Counted from the first letter of the stretch, positions 27,003 to 35,501 are shown. The stretch is DNA of 64,000 bases from Paludibaculum fermentans_A (GCF_051172195.1 NZ_JBPJAQ010000003.1:310001-374000), one strand, 5' to 3'. The notes: generated by a model not told the origin, from the letters alone. Program-made: numbers and translations.

Positions 27003-28211
27003 ATGTCAGAGCCTCATATTCTTGTGATTGGCGGCGGAGCGGTGGGCCTGGCTTCCGCGGTCCGGATTCTGCAGCGGATGCCGGACGCCAAACTGACCCT
27101 GTTGGAGAAGGAAGAAGGCGTCGGGCGGCATCAGACGGGCAACAATTCGGGCGTGATGCACTGCGGGTTGGCCTACCGGCCGGGTACGGCCAAAGCGCGG
27201 CTGGCGGTGCGCGGCATCCGGCAATTGACGGAGTATTGCCAGGAGAAGTCGATCCGGCATGACGTGTGCGGCAAGCTGGTGGTGGCTTCGAGGGAAGAGC
27301 AGATTCCACGTTTGCAGAACCTGCTGGAGCGCGGCACGGCCAACGGGCTGCGCGGCCTGGAGATCCTGGATCCGCCACGCATGCGCGAGTTGGAGCCGCA
27401 TGTGGGCGGGTTGGCCGGGCTGCACGTGCCGGAAGAAGGCATCGTCGATTATCCGCTGGTGTGTGAGACGCTGGCGGCGGACATACGGGCGCGGGGCGGG
27501 TCTGTCGAGTGCGGCGCCGGAGTGCAAGGGTTGACGTACCGGGGCGGGGAATGGATCGCCCGCACCGGACGGGGCGAGTTCAAAGGCGGGTACATCGTCA
27601 GTTGCGCGGGGCTGCAAGCGGATCGGGTAGCGAAGCTGGCGGGTGAACGGCCCGAGGTCAAGATCGTGCCGTTCCGCGGCGATTATTACAAGCTCAAGCC
27701 GGAGAAGGAGTACCTGGTCCGCAATCTGATCTATCCGGTGGCTGACCCGGCATTCCCGTTCCTGGGCGTGCATTTCACGAGGATGATCGCGGGTGGGATC
27801 GAGGCCGGGCCCAACGCCGTGCTTTCGCTGAAGCGGGAGGGCTATACGCGGACCTCCTTCGATTTGCGCGATGCGGCGGATGCCCTGTCGTTCATCGGAC
27901 TGTGGCGTTTCCTGGGCAAACACTTCCGGATGTGTACGGCGGAGGTGCGGCGATCGTTCAGCAAGCAGCTCTTTTGCGCTTCGCTGCAGACGCTGGTGCC
28001 GGAGGTGCAGCCGGACGACCTGGTGGAAGCGGGCGCCGGAGTGCGCGCGCAAGCCATGAAGCCGGAAGGGTCGCTGGTGGAGGATTTCGAGATCATCGTG
28101 CGGCAGAACGCGGTGCATGTCCTGAATGCTCCGAGCCCGGCTGCGACTGCGAGCCTGGCCATTGGCGAGGAAGTGGCCGACCGGCTGTGTACGGTGGTGA
28201 AGCGGGGATAG
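27003..28211 (+). CDS. lhgO: L-2-hydroxyglutarate oxidase/dehydrogenase
   Basis: A 402-aa FAD-dependent DAO-superfamily protein. The Rossmann motif VIGGGAVGLASA is at the N-terminus, then the family block HQTGNNSGVMHCGLAYRPG, which is the LhgO/L2HGDH hallmark. Later blocks PFRGDYYKLKPEKEYLVRNL, IYPVADPAFPFLGVHFTRMI and LVEAGAGVRAQAMKPEGSLV also match. It oxidises L-2-hydroxyglutarate to 2-oxoglutarate, passing electrons to the membrane quinone pool in bacteria (known for E. coli LhgO). ATG 27003 has GGGAG upstream. It is convergent with the SPFH gene. Confidence 0.93.
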   Translation: MSEPHILVIGGGAVGLASAVRILQRMPDAKLTLLEKEEGVGRHQTGNNSGVMHCGLAYRPGTAKARLAVRGIRQLTEYCQEKSIRHDVCGKLVVASREEQIPRLQNLLERGTANGLRGLEILDPPRMRELEPHVGGLAGLHVPEEGIVDYPLVCETLAADIRARGGSVECGAGVQGLTYRGGEWIARTGRGEFKGGYIVSCAGLQADRVAKLAGERPEVKIVPFRGDYYKLKPEKEYLVRNLIYPVADPAFPFLGVHFTRMIAGGIEAGPNAVLSLKREGYTRTSFDLRDAADALSFIGLWRFLGKHFRMCTAEVRRSFSKQLFCASLQTLVPEVQPDDLVEAGAGVRAQAMKPEGSLVEDFEIIVRQNAVHVLNAPSPAATASLAIGEEVADRLCTVVKRG

Positions 28212-28231
28212 CCCCGCGAAGGGCCATCCCC
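28204..28231. terminator. Possible bidirectional hairpin between convergent genes
   Basis: GGGGAT-A-GCCC, a CGCGAA loop and GGGC-C-ATCCCC form a 10-bp stem with one mismatch, spanning the stop of lhgO in the 32-base gap to the SPFH gene. It lacks a T-tract on either strand, so intrinsic termination is uncertain. Confidence 0.35.
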
Positions 28232-28243
28232 GGTTGGGACAGG

Positions 28244-30037
28244 TTAGTTCTTCTTCGCCAGTTGGCTGGCGAGCAGGGCAACCAGGGCTTCTGAAGCTGT
28301 GGCGTTCCCACCGCCGCCGGCGACCATGACATCGGGGGTCAGGCGGATCCCCTTGTCGGCCAGGGCCGTGAAGATCTGGAGCAGTCCGTAGTATTCCCCC
28401 ATGGCCTCGACGCCTTTGCGGGCGGCTTCGGCGCGGGCGAGACCGACGGCCTGGATGGCCGTGGCTTCGTTGGAGCCCTTGACGGCCAGGATCTCGGCTT
28501 CGGCCGTACCGCGGCGGCGGATGGCCTCGGCTTCACCGTTGGCGCGGGTCGACATGGCGGTGGAATCGCCTTCGGCCTGGCGGACGGCGGCCTGCGCTTT
28601 GCGCTGGGCGATGAGGATGTTCTGTTCCTCGTTGACGAGTTCGCGCTGCTTTTCGGCGAGCGCCTTCTCGGCCTCGAGCGTCTTGCGGGTCTCCTGGGCG
28701 AGGCGTTCGGCGTCGTAGGTCTTCTTCTGTTCCTCAGCGATTTTGCGGGCGATGAGCGGCTCCATCAGGGACGGGGGCGGAGTGATGTCGCCGATCAGGC
28801 TGTCGACGCTCTGTACGTCGTACTCGGAGATGGCGCGGCTGATGTGCTCGCGGGCCTCCTTCTGGCGATCGGAACGGGCAGACAGGAAGTCGAGGACCGT
28901 ATAGTTCTGGGCGCTGTTGCGGAAGTAGTTTCCGACCAGCGGCTCCAGCACCTGGTTGACGAGGTTGCGGACCGAACCCACACGGCTGATCACCCAGGGC
29001 GCTTTGGTAGCGCCAATGTTGATGATCTGGCTGACGTCGAGGTTGAAGGTAAAACCGTCCCGCGAGCGCACGGTGATGGTGGAGAGTTTCTCATCCAGTT
29101 TGTGCGCCTCGCTGCGGGCGTTGGCCCAGTTCAGCACGATGTTGGTGGTCGGCACCAGTTCGATGCGCAGACACTCCATGTTCAGGGGGTGCTTGCCGGG
29201 GTACAGGGGCTCTGACCAGACGCCCTTGCCGCCGCGAGGCACGATATTGCCATGCGTGAACGCTTCGCCCGAGATGTCTTTTTCGTCGCTGCCGACGAAG
29301 CTGACCACGACGCCGACGTAGCCGATGGGGACCTCAAAGAGGTCGGCCAGCTTCACGTCGACAAACCACGGATTCAGGTTGAACTGGCCGGCCATGATGA
29401 TCTGTTCCTGCAGGCCGCGGTGGCCGCCGGCCTGGATGAAGGCATCGGGGTCCTGGAAGTTGGCGTGTCCTTCCACGATGGGGGCAGCCATCTGGCCCTT
29501 GGGCATGGGCGCGCCGTCCATGGCGGTGACGATGGCGACTTTGTCCGGAGGGATGTTGATGAGATCAGTCTTGAACACGTCGAACAGGACGAGGTTGATG
29601 CGGTACATGCCGGCCGTGAGGACGGCGGCCTGTTTGCCTTTCTGCCCGCCATTGCGCAGGAACGCTTCGGCGTCCTGGAAGTTGTCACAGGCTACCTTGC
29701 GGGCGAGGATGCGGTCCATGGGCAGCAACTGGCCGTCCTTCGCCAGGACCATGCCGATCTTGCCGGACTCAATGGTAAGAATGGGGCGCTTGTCGATGCG
29801 GTACATCCAGGGCCAATACCAGAAGTGCAGTCCGGGCGCGAGGGTGCGGGCCTGATAACCGGCTTCGCCTTCGAGGGCGACGATGCGGCCCTGCGGCAGA
29901 TCCTTCGAGCCGAACTTCTTCACAATGTGGCCGACCTGGTCTTCCCGGATCAGCACCCAACCGAGTAGGAATTTGCTTAACACCACAACGCTGACCATAA
30001 TCAGCGCTGCCAAAAGGTACGGAACATACGCGGACAT
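28244..30037 (-). CDS. SPFH-domain (flotillin-like) membrane protein
   Basis: A 597-aa protein with one N-terminal membrane segment (YLLAALIMVSVVVLSKFLLG). Residues about 57-250 contain a threefold internal repeat (xNFQDxxAFxxxGGxxGxQ ... AG ... D ... L ... IP ... V ... DG), clearest at 119-175 and 193-250. The SPFH/band 7 domain follows (about 255-420), then a long Ala/Glu coiled coil (about 425-540, for example AERLAQETRKTLEAEKALAE) and a C-terminal hydrophobic tail. Flotillin-like scaffolds oligomerise at the membrane. No NfeD partner gene is adjacent. It is monocistronic. Confidence 0.85.
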   Translation of the reverse strand: MSAYVPYLLAALIMVSVVVLSKFLLGWVLIREDQVGHIVKKFGSKDLPQGRIVALEGEAGYQARTLAPGLHFWYWPWMYRIDKRPILTIESGKIGMVLAKDGQLLPMDRILARKVACDNFQDAEAFLRNGGQKGKQAAVLTAGMYRINLVLFDVFKTDLINIPPDKVAIVTAMDGAPMPKGQMAAPIVEGHANFQDPDAFIQAGGHRGLQEQIIMAGQFNLNPWFVDVKLADLFEVPIGYVGVVVSFVGSDEKDISGEAFTHGNIVPRGGKGVWSEPLYPGKHPLNMECLRIELVPTTNIVLNWANARSEAHKLDEKLSTITVRSRDGFTFNLDVSQIINIGATKAPWVISRVGSVRNLVNQVLEPLVGNYFRNSAQNYTVLDFLSARSDRQKEAREHISRAISEYDVQSVDSLIGDITPPPSLMEPLIARKIAEEQKKTYDAERLAQETRKTLEAEKALAEKQRELVNEEQNILIAQRKAQAAVRQAEGDSTAMSTRANGEAEAIRRRGTAEAEILAVKGSNEATAIQAVGLARAEAARKGVEAMGEYYGLLQIFTALADKGIRLTPDVMVAGGGGNATASEALVALLASQLAKKN

Positions 30038-30247
30038 ATGAACTCCTTGTACGGACTCTGCATCAGAACTGTATGGGGGATTCCTTGCGCTGCGCTAGCC
30101 GGACGGCTGCGCTCTATGGCAAGGTTTCGAGGTAAGTCATCTACGAGGTGGACCAGCCTGTTGGGGCTGACCTCCATCAGCAATATACTCCCGGATGGGC
30201 TGATTTGTTCCAGAAATCGGACAGGAATCGGAAGGTAGGTATGGCGT
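30038..30247. other. Short intergenic with the SPFH gene leader
   Basis: About 210 bases upstream of the SPFH gene (minus strand) and downstream of the small membrane protein gene. The minus strand reads AAGGAG just before the SPFH ATG, a strong ribosome site. No ORF or RNA structure is supported. Confidence 0.5.
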
Positions 30248-30655
30248 TTACTTCCCGCGTTGGAGGAAAGCGGCTACGGGAAGAACGAGAAAGCTGGCGA
30301 GCCAGACATAGAAGCCGGGGAGTACGCGCAGGATCGCCGTTTTCGTGATATTTCCTTCATCTCCGGGCAGTTCGCGGCCGAGGTCGGAGAAGACGGTGCA
30401 GGCGATGGCGACGGCTAGCACTCCGGCGATGGCCGCGGCCGTGGGTTTGCGGAGTGCACCTAAGACCAAACCCAGGAGCCAGACCGGGTTGGCATACCAG
30501 CCCAGCACGCCGGCGAAGATGCCGGACCAGCCAACCGCGAGGGCCCGCAGGCCGAGCATGATGTCGTCGGGCGAGCCGGTCTTGCGCAAGGCGAGGGCGG
30601 GGAGGCAGCAGGCGGCTCCATAGAGAACCAGACTGACGAGTAAGGCGCTCTTCAT
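30248..30655 (-). CDS. Small hypothetical membrane protein
   Basis: A 135-aa protein with about four hydrophobic segments: SALLVSLVLYGAACCLPALA (signal or first span), ALAVGWSGIFAGVLGWYANP, AAAIAGVLAVAIACTVF and VLPGFYVWLASFLVLPVAAF. It ends LQRGK. It resembles small inner-membrane proteins of unknown function found across Acidobacteria and Proteobacteria. No active-site motif. Divergent from the signal peptidase gene. Confidence 0.7.
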   Translation of the reverse strand: MKSALLVSLVLYGAACCLPALALRKTGSPDDIMLGLRALAVGWSGIFAGVLGWYANPVWLLGLVLGALRKPTAAAIAGVLAVAIACTVFSDLGRELPGDEGNITKTAILRVLPGFYVWLASFLVLPVAAFLQRGK

Positions 30656-30746
30656 CCTGGGTATTGTAGCCGAGAGTGGGGGAGGCGGGATGGAATCGCA
30701 CGAAATGGTCCAGGAACTCTGGCGAGGTTGGCCGCGTAACGAGAGT

Positions 30747-30771
30747 CAGGAATGAAAGGACATAATTCCTG
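30747..30771 (+). promoter_or_regulatory. Hairpin enclosing the lepB ribosome binding site
   Basis: CAGGAAT and ATTCCTG form a perfect 7-bp inverted repeat around an 11-base loop that contains AAAGGA, the likely Shine-Dalgarno of the signal peptidase gene; the right arm touches the ATG. In mRNA this would place the ribosome site in a loop and the start codon at the stem edge. It could equally be a protein operator. Confidence 0.45.
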
Positions 30772-31392
30772 ATGCCATCCATTCGATCCCTGACTCGCCG
30801 CCGGGCACTGCTGATTGGAAGTTGCGCCGCGGCTGTATTGTTGCTCGGAACTCCGTTTGTGGCTCGCGGCTTTGTCGTGCCCGGCGCCTCGATGGAGTCG
30901 ACGATCCTGGTGGGCGACCATCTGATTGTCGGGACGCTGCACGGACGGCCGGCGCTGGGCGACGTGATCGCGTTCCGCTCACCGGCGGAGCCGCAGCATA
31001 TATTCATCAAGCGAATTGCCGGAATGCCGGGCGACCGGATTCATTTTGTGAATAAACTTCTGTTTCGCAATGGCAAGGCGGTGAACGAACCCTACGCGTG
31101 GCACGGCACGACCTTTGTGGATCAATACCGGGACAACTTTCCGGCTGAAGCGAACATCTCGCTGCCGGACTCAGGCAAGAAGATGCTGGCGGAGCATCGC
31201 GAGAGCGGGGAGATTGTGGTGCCCGCGGGCTGTTACTTCGTGCTGGGGGATAACCGCGACAACTCGCTCGACAGCAGGTATTTCGGCTTCGTTGCCGAGG
31301 AATCGGTGCAGGGTTCGCCGTTGTTTGTGTACTGGTCGAAGGATCCCAACGGCGGTACGCGGTGGGCGCGCACGTTTCAGAGGATCAGGTAG
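30772..31392 (+). CDS. lepB: Signal peptidase I
   Basis: A 206-aa type I signal peptidase. There is one N-terminal membrane segment (LIGSCAAAVLLLGTPFVA), then box B VVPGASMESTILVGD with catalytic Ser40, box C-D with Lys80 (HIFIKRIAGMPGD), and box E GDNRDNSLDSRYFGFV. It cleaves Sec signal peptides on the periplasmic face; many candidates are encoded in this window. The length is short for Gram-negative LepB (usually about 320), closer to minimal Gram-positive or Acidobacterial forms. A hairpin carries its ribosome site (30747-30771). Confidence 0.94.
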   Translation: MPSIRSLTRRRALLIGSCAAAVLLLGTPFVARGFVVPGASMESTILVGDHLIVGTLHGRPALGDVIAFRSPAEPQHIFIKRIAGMPGDRIHFVNKLLFRNGKAVNEPYAWHGTTFVDQYRDNFPAEANISLPDSGKKMLAEHRESGEIVVPAGCYFVLGDNRDNSLDSRYFGFVAEESVQGSPLFVYWSKDPNGGTRWARTFQRIR

Positions 31393-31396
31393 CGGG

Positions 31397-31912
31397 TTAG
31401 AGCAACAGGCCGGCCAGTGCGAGGAGAGCGGCGGTGGTGGACGCGCCCCATTTCCCGATGTGGGGCAGCAGGGCCAGGCCAATGCAGAGAACCGCGGCGG
31501 CGACCAGGAGTTCGACGCCCAGCACGTGGGCGCCGGCGAACTGCAGGATGCGGATGCCGGTGAACACGCCTGTGACCAGGGCTCCGACCGCCACCGCCGG
31601 CCACTTGCCATTGATCCGCCACAGGCAGGCCGCGGAGGCCGCCACCTGCATGCTGAACGGGAAGAAGAGGCGGCGGTCGCCCGTCCAGTGGAACAGCGCC
31701 AACCAGAACAGTCCGGCGGCCGCGGCCTGCAGCATCGGCCAGCCCACCTGTTCCCAGGTACGCAGCGCCACTACCCAGATGGCTGCGATCAGCGCCCAGG
31801 GCCAGCCGCCATAGAACACAGCAAAGGCCAGCAGGGTGACCGCCGCCAAGTTTGACGGGAGGGTGCTCTGCAGGTGCCCGGCTTGGTCCGGCAGCTGGAT
31901 CGACAGGGTCAT
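31397..31912 (-). CDS. Hypothetical integral membrane protein
   Basis: A 171-aa hydrophobic protein with about five spans after a polar N-terminus (MTLSIQLPDQAGHLQST). Segments include LAAVTLLAFAVFYGGWPWAL, AAAAGLFWLALFHWTG, AVAVGALVTGVFTGI and ELLVAAAVLCIGLALLP. No family motif is recognised. It is convergent with lepB, the stops being about 5 bases apart, and divergent from the ACT gene. Confidence 0.7.
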   Translation of the reverse strand: MTLSIQLPDQAGHLQSTLPSNLAAVTLLAFAVFYGGWPWALIAAIWVVALRTWEQVGWPMLQAAAAGLFWLALFHWTGDRRLFFPFSMQVAASAACLWRINGKWPAVAVGALVTGVFTGIRILQFAGAHVLGVELLVAAAVLCIGLALLPHIGKWGASTTAALLALAGLLL

Positions 31913-31986
31913 TGCAGCTTTGATTCCGCCAGGAGTCCGGCCGATGGATTAAATATCCTTGCCTGCACTTTGGTAGGCTCCGGGGC

Positions 31987-32373
31987 ATGGGCCATCGATT
32001 GAAGTTCCGGCATCTGGAGGGCATTTGGGCGGTGTGCCGCCTGGGGGCGGAGGAAGAGATTCCAGCCTGGGCGGGGCGCGGGCGCTTCGTCTCGATTACC
32101 CGTACGCCCGAAGAGCTATCCGTTGTCTGCCCGGCGCAACAGGTGCCGGAGGGAATCCGCGTACAGGCTGGCTGGGCCTGCCTGCAACTGGCCGGACCGT
32201 TCGACTTCGCCCTGACCGGGATTCTGGCTTCGTTCCTGCAGCCTTTGGCGGAGGCATCGGTGCCGATCTTTGCGCTCTCGACCTTTGACACAGATTGGGT
32301 GCTGATTCCGGAGGAGCACCTGTCGCGGGCGCTGGTCGCGCTGCGTGAAGCCGGTCATGAACTGACTGTTTAG
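31987..32373 (+). CDS. ACT-domain protein
   Basis: A 128-aa protein resembling the double-ACT (CASTOR/ACT_7-like) family of bacterial small proteins. The first half is LEGIWAVCRLGAEEEIPAW and SITRTPEELSVVCPAQQVP; the second half has the ACT-like FDFALTGILASFLQPLAEAS and PIFALSTFDTDWVLIPEEHL, with the DTD/PEE pattern typical of this family. ACT domains bind amino acids or nucleotides; the ligand is unknown. It overlaps the stop of the convergent GH43-like gene by 4 bases. Confidence 0.75.
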   Translation: MGHRLKFRHLEGIWAVCRLGAEEEIPAWAGRGRFVSITRTPEELSVVCPAQQVPEGIRVQAGWACLQLAGPFDFALTGILASFLQPLAEASVPIFALSTFDTDWVLIPEEHLSRALVALREAGHELTV

Positions 32374-33410
32374 CGGCTTGTGGGCGGCGCCAGCCAGACG
32401 CGGACGGGTTCGTCCCGATCGCAGGTGAGCTGCCCGTCTTTCAACTTCAATTCGGCGATCTGAAAGAGGGTGTGGCGGCCGGAGTTGGGCACCGCGGGAT
32501 CGGCGTCGGCTCCGCCCTGGTGGGTGAAGTAGATGATGTAGGCGCGCCCGCCGCTGACGACGACGTCCGCATGCTGGCCCTTCTCGCGGTCGGTGGGCAA
32601 TTTGCCGCCGTCGCGCAGGATGGGTTCGGCCTGGGCTGTCCACTTGGTGGTATCGGGCGAGGAGTAGACGGCGATGCCTTTCCACATATCCGTGATCATC
32701 CAGTAGCGGCCCTGCCACTCAAAGACCTTGGCGCCTTCTCCGGCGCGGTCGTCGACGGCGACTCCGCCCGGATTCCACTGATTCAGGTCGGGGCTTTCGG
32801 CGTAGTAGATGTGGCTCTTGTCGCGCTCGTTCTTGTACCAGAGCCGCCACTGGCCGTTCTTCAGGCGGATGACGGTGGCGTCGATGACGCGGTCTGAGGC
32901 GAGCGGCAGTTTGACGCCGTGGCTCCAATGGAGGAGGTCGGTGCTGGTGAGGTGCACGATATCGCGCGGGGCGTTCCAATCGGGGAAAGTGCCGGGGACC
33001 ACGGAGAGGAACATGTGATAGAGCTTGCCGTCGTCGATGACATCGGGGGCCCAGAGCGAGTAGTCGGGCTGGCCATAGTCGATGTCGGCCACGCCGCGAT
33101 ATTTCCAGGTAGCTCCGTTGTCGACGGATTCGGCGATGCCGATGCGCGTGCCGTGTACCCAGGCGACGCCGGGCAGGTTGGGCACATTGGCGCGGCGGTT
33201 GGTGTAGAGCATGAACCAGCGCTTTTCGGCGCGGTTCCAGACGAGCACCGGATCGGCGGCGCCATCGTGGACAGGGTCCCGGAATAGAGGTTTGGCCGCG
33301 ATCTTGCCTGGTTGTGCGTTCAGGGGGGCGGTGAGGAAGCAGGCGGCTCCGGCTGTGACCAGGGCCAGCAGGAAGGACTTCGTCCAGCGGGGAAAGATCA
33401 GTGCGTGCAC
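32370..33410 (-). CDS. Secreted five-bladed-propeller glycosidase-like protein (GH43/GH117-like)
   Basis: About 346 aa from GTG 33410, with a signal peptide (SFLLALVTAGAACFLTAPLNA). The fold is suggested by repeated Asp/Trp blades: FRDPVHDGAADPVLVWN, ESVDNGATWKYR, YSLWAPDVIDDGKLYHMFLS, STDLLHWSHG, IDATVIRLKNGQWRLWYKNE and SSPDTTKWT. The order D(GA)ADP ... WAPD ... DATV ... resembles GH43 and related 5-bladed enzymes, where Asp/Asp/Glu act, so an exported arabinanase/galactanase-like role is possible. Family membership is not certain. A further GTG start exists at 33446. It is divergent from the phosphatase gene with close spacing. Confidence 0.72.
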   Translation of the reverse strand: MHALIFPRWTKSFLLALVTAGAACFLTAPLNAQPGKIAAKPLFRDPVHDGAADPVLVWNRAEKRWFMLYTNRRANVPNLPGVAWVHGTRIGIAESVDNGATWKYRGVADIDYGQPDYSLWAPDVIDDGKLYHMFLSVVPGTFPDWNAPRDIVHLTSTDLLHWSHGVKLPLASDRVIDATVIRLKNGQWRLWYKNERDKSHIYYAESPDLNQWNPGGVAVDDRAGEGAKVFEWQGRYWMITDMWKGIAVYSSPDTTKWTAQAEPILRDGGKLPTDREKGQHADVVVSGGRAYIIYFTHQGGADADPAVPNSGRHTLFQIAELKLKDGQLTCDRDEPVRVWLAPPTSR

Positions 33411-33478
33411 GCCGACTATCGTACTCCCTCCGGCAGCGGCGTCCACCCGGGCCCCTGCGTTCAGGAGACACTGGTGGG

Positions 33479-34372
33479 ATGCACGGATTCGGCCTGATTC
33501 TCGGTGTCGCGATGCTCATGCAATGGCCTGCGTCGGCCCAGCAGCCGCTGTTCTCCTTTGGAGCGATTGCGGACGTGCAGTATGCGGACAAGGATGATGC
33601 GATGGGCCGGCAATACCGCGTCTCCACGGCGAAACTGGCCGCGTGCGCAAACCAGTTGAATCGCGAACGCCTGCAGTTTGTGGTGCACCTGGGCGACCTG
33701 ATCGACGAAGGCGCGGGCAATCTCGAGGTGATCCGCAGGGTGTACGACCAAGTCCAGGCGCCGCGCTACTACGTGTTGGGCAATCACGACTTCACGGCGG
33801 GCCGGTCCACACTGATGGCGGCCCTGGGGCTCGCAAAGCCGTACTACTCATTCACTGTGAAGGGCTGGACGTTTGTGGTACTGGACGGGATGAACGAGAG
33901 CGTCGCGGGCGGCTGGCCGGAGAGTGATGCCCATGCGCAGGCAGGCCGTGCGACGCTGGAGGCCCTGCGGAAGGCGGGCGTCCCGAACGCCCAGACCTGG
34001 AACGGGGCACTGGGCCCGGAGCAGCGGCAGTGGCTGCGGGAGACGTTGACGCGAGCCGCCGCTCAAGGCAGTCGGGTGGTCGTCTTCAACCATTTTCCGG
34101 TGCTGGCGGCGGCGTGCCGGCCGGAGCATCTGCTGTGGGATCACGAGGAGGTCCTGCGGATTCTGGAGGGCAGCCCGGCTACGGCTGCCTACATGAATGG
34201 CCACGATCACAAGGGCGGTGCGGCGCTGCACTCCGGGATCCCTTACCTCACGTTGCCCGGCATGGTGGAGCACGCCGTGACTGAAAGTTGCCAAGTAGTG
34301 GATGTCTATCCTGACTCACTGGTGGTGCGGCAGGCCGGCGCCGAAGGGGGCCGCCGGTTCCCGCTGCGCTAG
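33479..34372 (+). CDS. Secreted calcineurin-like metallophosphatase
   Basis: A 297-aa protein with signal GFGLILGVAMLMQWPASA. All metallophosphoesterase blocks are present: D32 in GAIADVQYAD, HLGDLID, LGNHDF, FNHFPVL and GHDHKGGAALHSG. It is like the manganese-dependent ADP-ribose/CDP-alcohol diphosphatase subgroup. It hydrolyses a phosphodiester or phosphomonoester outside the cytoplasm; substrate unknown. The Met at 33479 is the start because it begins the signal peptide. The stop overlaps that of the PII-like gene as CTAG. Confidence 0.88.
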   Translation: MHGFGLILGVAMLMQWPASAQQPLFSFGAIADVQYADKDDAMGRQYRVSTAKLAACANQLNRERLQFVVHLGDLIDEGAGNLEVIRRVYDQVQAPRYYVLGNHDFTAGRSTLMAALGLAKPYYSFTVKGWTFVVLDGMNESVAGGWPESDAHAQAGRATLEALRKAGVPNAQTWNGALGPEQRQWLRETLTRAAAQGSRVVVFNHFPVLAAACRPEHLLWDHEEVLRILEGSPATAAYMNGHDHKGGAALHSGIPYLTLPGMVEHAVTESCQVVDVYPDSLVVRQAGAEGGRRFPLR

Positions 34373-34707
34373 ACGAGCAAGTATTGCAGGTGTTCGCCGC
34401 GGCCGATGCGCACTGCGTCCGCTACCTCGTAGACGAGGATGGTGCCGTCGTCGCCCAGGCCGGTGCGTGCGACGCGATTCAGCAGTTCGACTACCTGTTC
34501 GGCGCGTTCGTGGGACACGAGCATTTCCAGGCGTACCCTCGGCGAATTTGCGCGATACCGGGCGCCCCGGTAGAAGGCTTTGGGACTGTCCGGGCCGCCG
34601 TGGTCCATGATCTGGGACAGCATGATGCCCTGGATGCCTTCCTGCTCCAGTGCCGCCTGAACGTCATCGAGCCTGGATGGTTGAATGTTCGCTTCGATCT
34701 TCAGCAT
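34369..34707 (-). CDS. Atypical PII-family (GlnB/GlnK-like) signalling protein
   Basis: A 112-aa protein aligning residue by residue with GlnB: start MLKIEANIQPSRLDDVQAAL, T-loop with FYRGARY in which Tyr51 is kept, then RTGLGDDGTILVYEV near the C-terminus. Two ligand residues differ: Gln39 is Pro and Lys90 is Thr, and the T-loop is one residue shorter after Tyr51. The C-terminus ends in HLQYLLV instead of the usual acidic tail. Normal PII proteins bind ATP/ADP and 2-oxoglutarate and control nitrogen metabolism; here ligand binding is probably altered. No amtB or glnA is adjacent. Confidence 0.85.
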   Translation of the reverse strand: MLKIEANIQPSRLDDVQAALEQEGIQGIMLSQIMDHGGPDSPKAFYRGARYRANSPRVRLEMLVSHERAEQVVELLNRVARTGLGDDGTILVYEVADAVRIGRGEHLQYLLV

Positions 34708-34904
34708 GAGCCGAAATTGCCTCCCACCCCGAGACTATTCCGGACGTCATAAGGAAGTCATGGCGGGGGCATAAGGAGAATGTAAGGATTCAGGGGCGGT
34801 TCAGCGGAGGGAAAAGTTGTACAATCCGCCGGCGCCCGCCGGGGCTTACACTGAAGCCACAGGGCCTGGATTCAGGCCGAATTCCGCTGGGAAGGCGAAT
34901 CACC

Positions 34905-35369
34905 ATGAATGAGCAGCAAGAGCCGGCGCCGGGGACCATTCACAGCGTCCAGCCCTACCTCCGATTGCGGCGCGCGGCGGAGGCCATCGACTTCTACAGG
35001 CAGGCGTTTGGGGCGGAGGAAATTATGCGGCTTACCGAGCCCGGCGGACGGATTGGGCACGCCGAGATCCGGATCGGGCCGGCGGTGCTTTTTCTGGCCG
35101 ATGAGTATCCCGAGTTGGGCATTCGCGGTCCGGAGTCGCTGGGCGGCGCCACCATCGCGATGCATCTGAGTGTAGATGCGGTCGACGCCGTGGTGGAACG
35201 GGCCAGCCAGGCCGGCGCGGCCATCACACGTCCGCCGAAGGACGAGTTTTACGGCCAGCGCACCGCCGTCGTACGGGATCCGTTCGGGCACGAGTGGATG
35301 CTTGCGCAGACAATCGAGGAGGTTTCGCCGGAGGAGTTGCAGCGCAGGTTCGAGGAACTCACCAAGTAG
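34905..35369 (+). CDS. VOC-superfamily (PhnB/glyoxalase-like) protein
   Basis: A 154-aa protein of the vicinal oxygen chelate fold. Typical PhnB-type features are SVQPYLRLRRAAEAIDFYRQ, AFGAEEIMRLTEPGG, IGHAEIRIGPAVLFLADEYP, VDAVDAVVERASQAGA, QRTAVVRDPFGHEWMLA and a C-terminal EELQRRFEE helix. The His/Glu positions needed for a metal site are partly present (H in IGHAEI). Cytoplasmic; substrate unknown. The leader contains TTACACTGAAGCC, similar to one arm of the inverted repeat at 54369, but only as a half-site. Confidence 0.88.
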   Translation: MNEQQEPAPGTIHSVQPYLRLRRAAEAIDFYRQAFGAEEIMRLTEPGGRIGHAEIRIGPAVLFLADEYPELGIRGPESLGGATIAMHLSVDAVDAVVERASQAGAAITRPPKDEFYGQRTAVVRDPFGHEWMLAQTIEEVSPEELQRRFEELTK

Positions 35370-35501
35370 GGCGGTGAAGGGGCAAAATTGGCCACTCCTG
35401 TAACCTTTCGATAGCAGAGCGCGCATCCTGTTAGTGTGCGATGGGATCCACTTCAGTTCCGGGGCGCGGCAACGTATTCCGGGGCGGGTGCAGGATGCCA
35501 G

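Noticed and set aside
34846..34858. Second copy of the 54369 operator before the VOC gene
   Set aside because: Only one arm (TTACACTGAAGCC) is present and no matching left arm, so it is probably chance.
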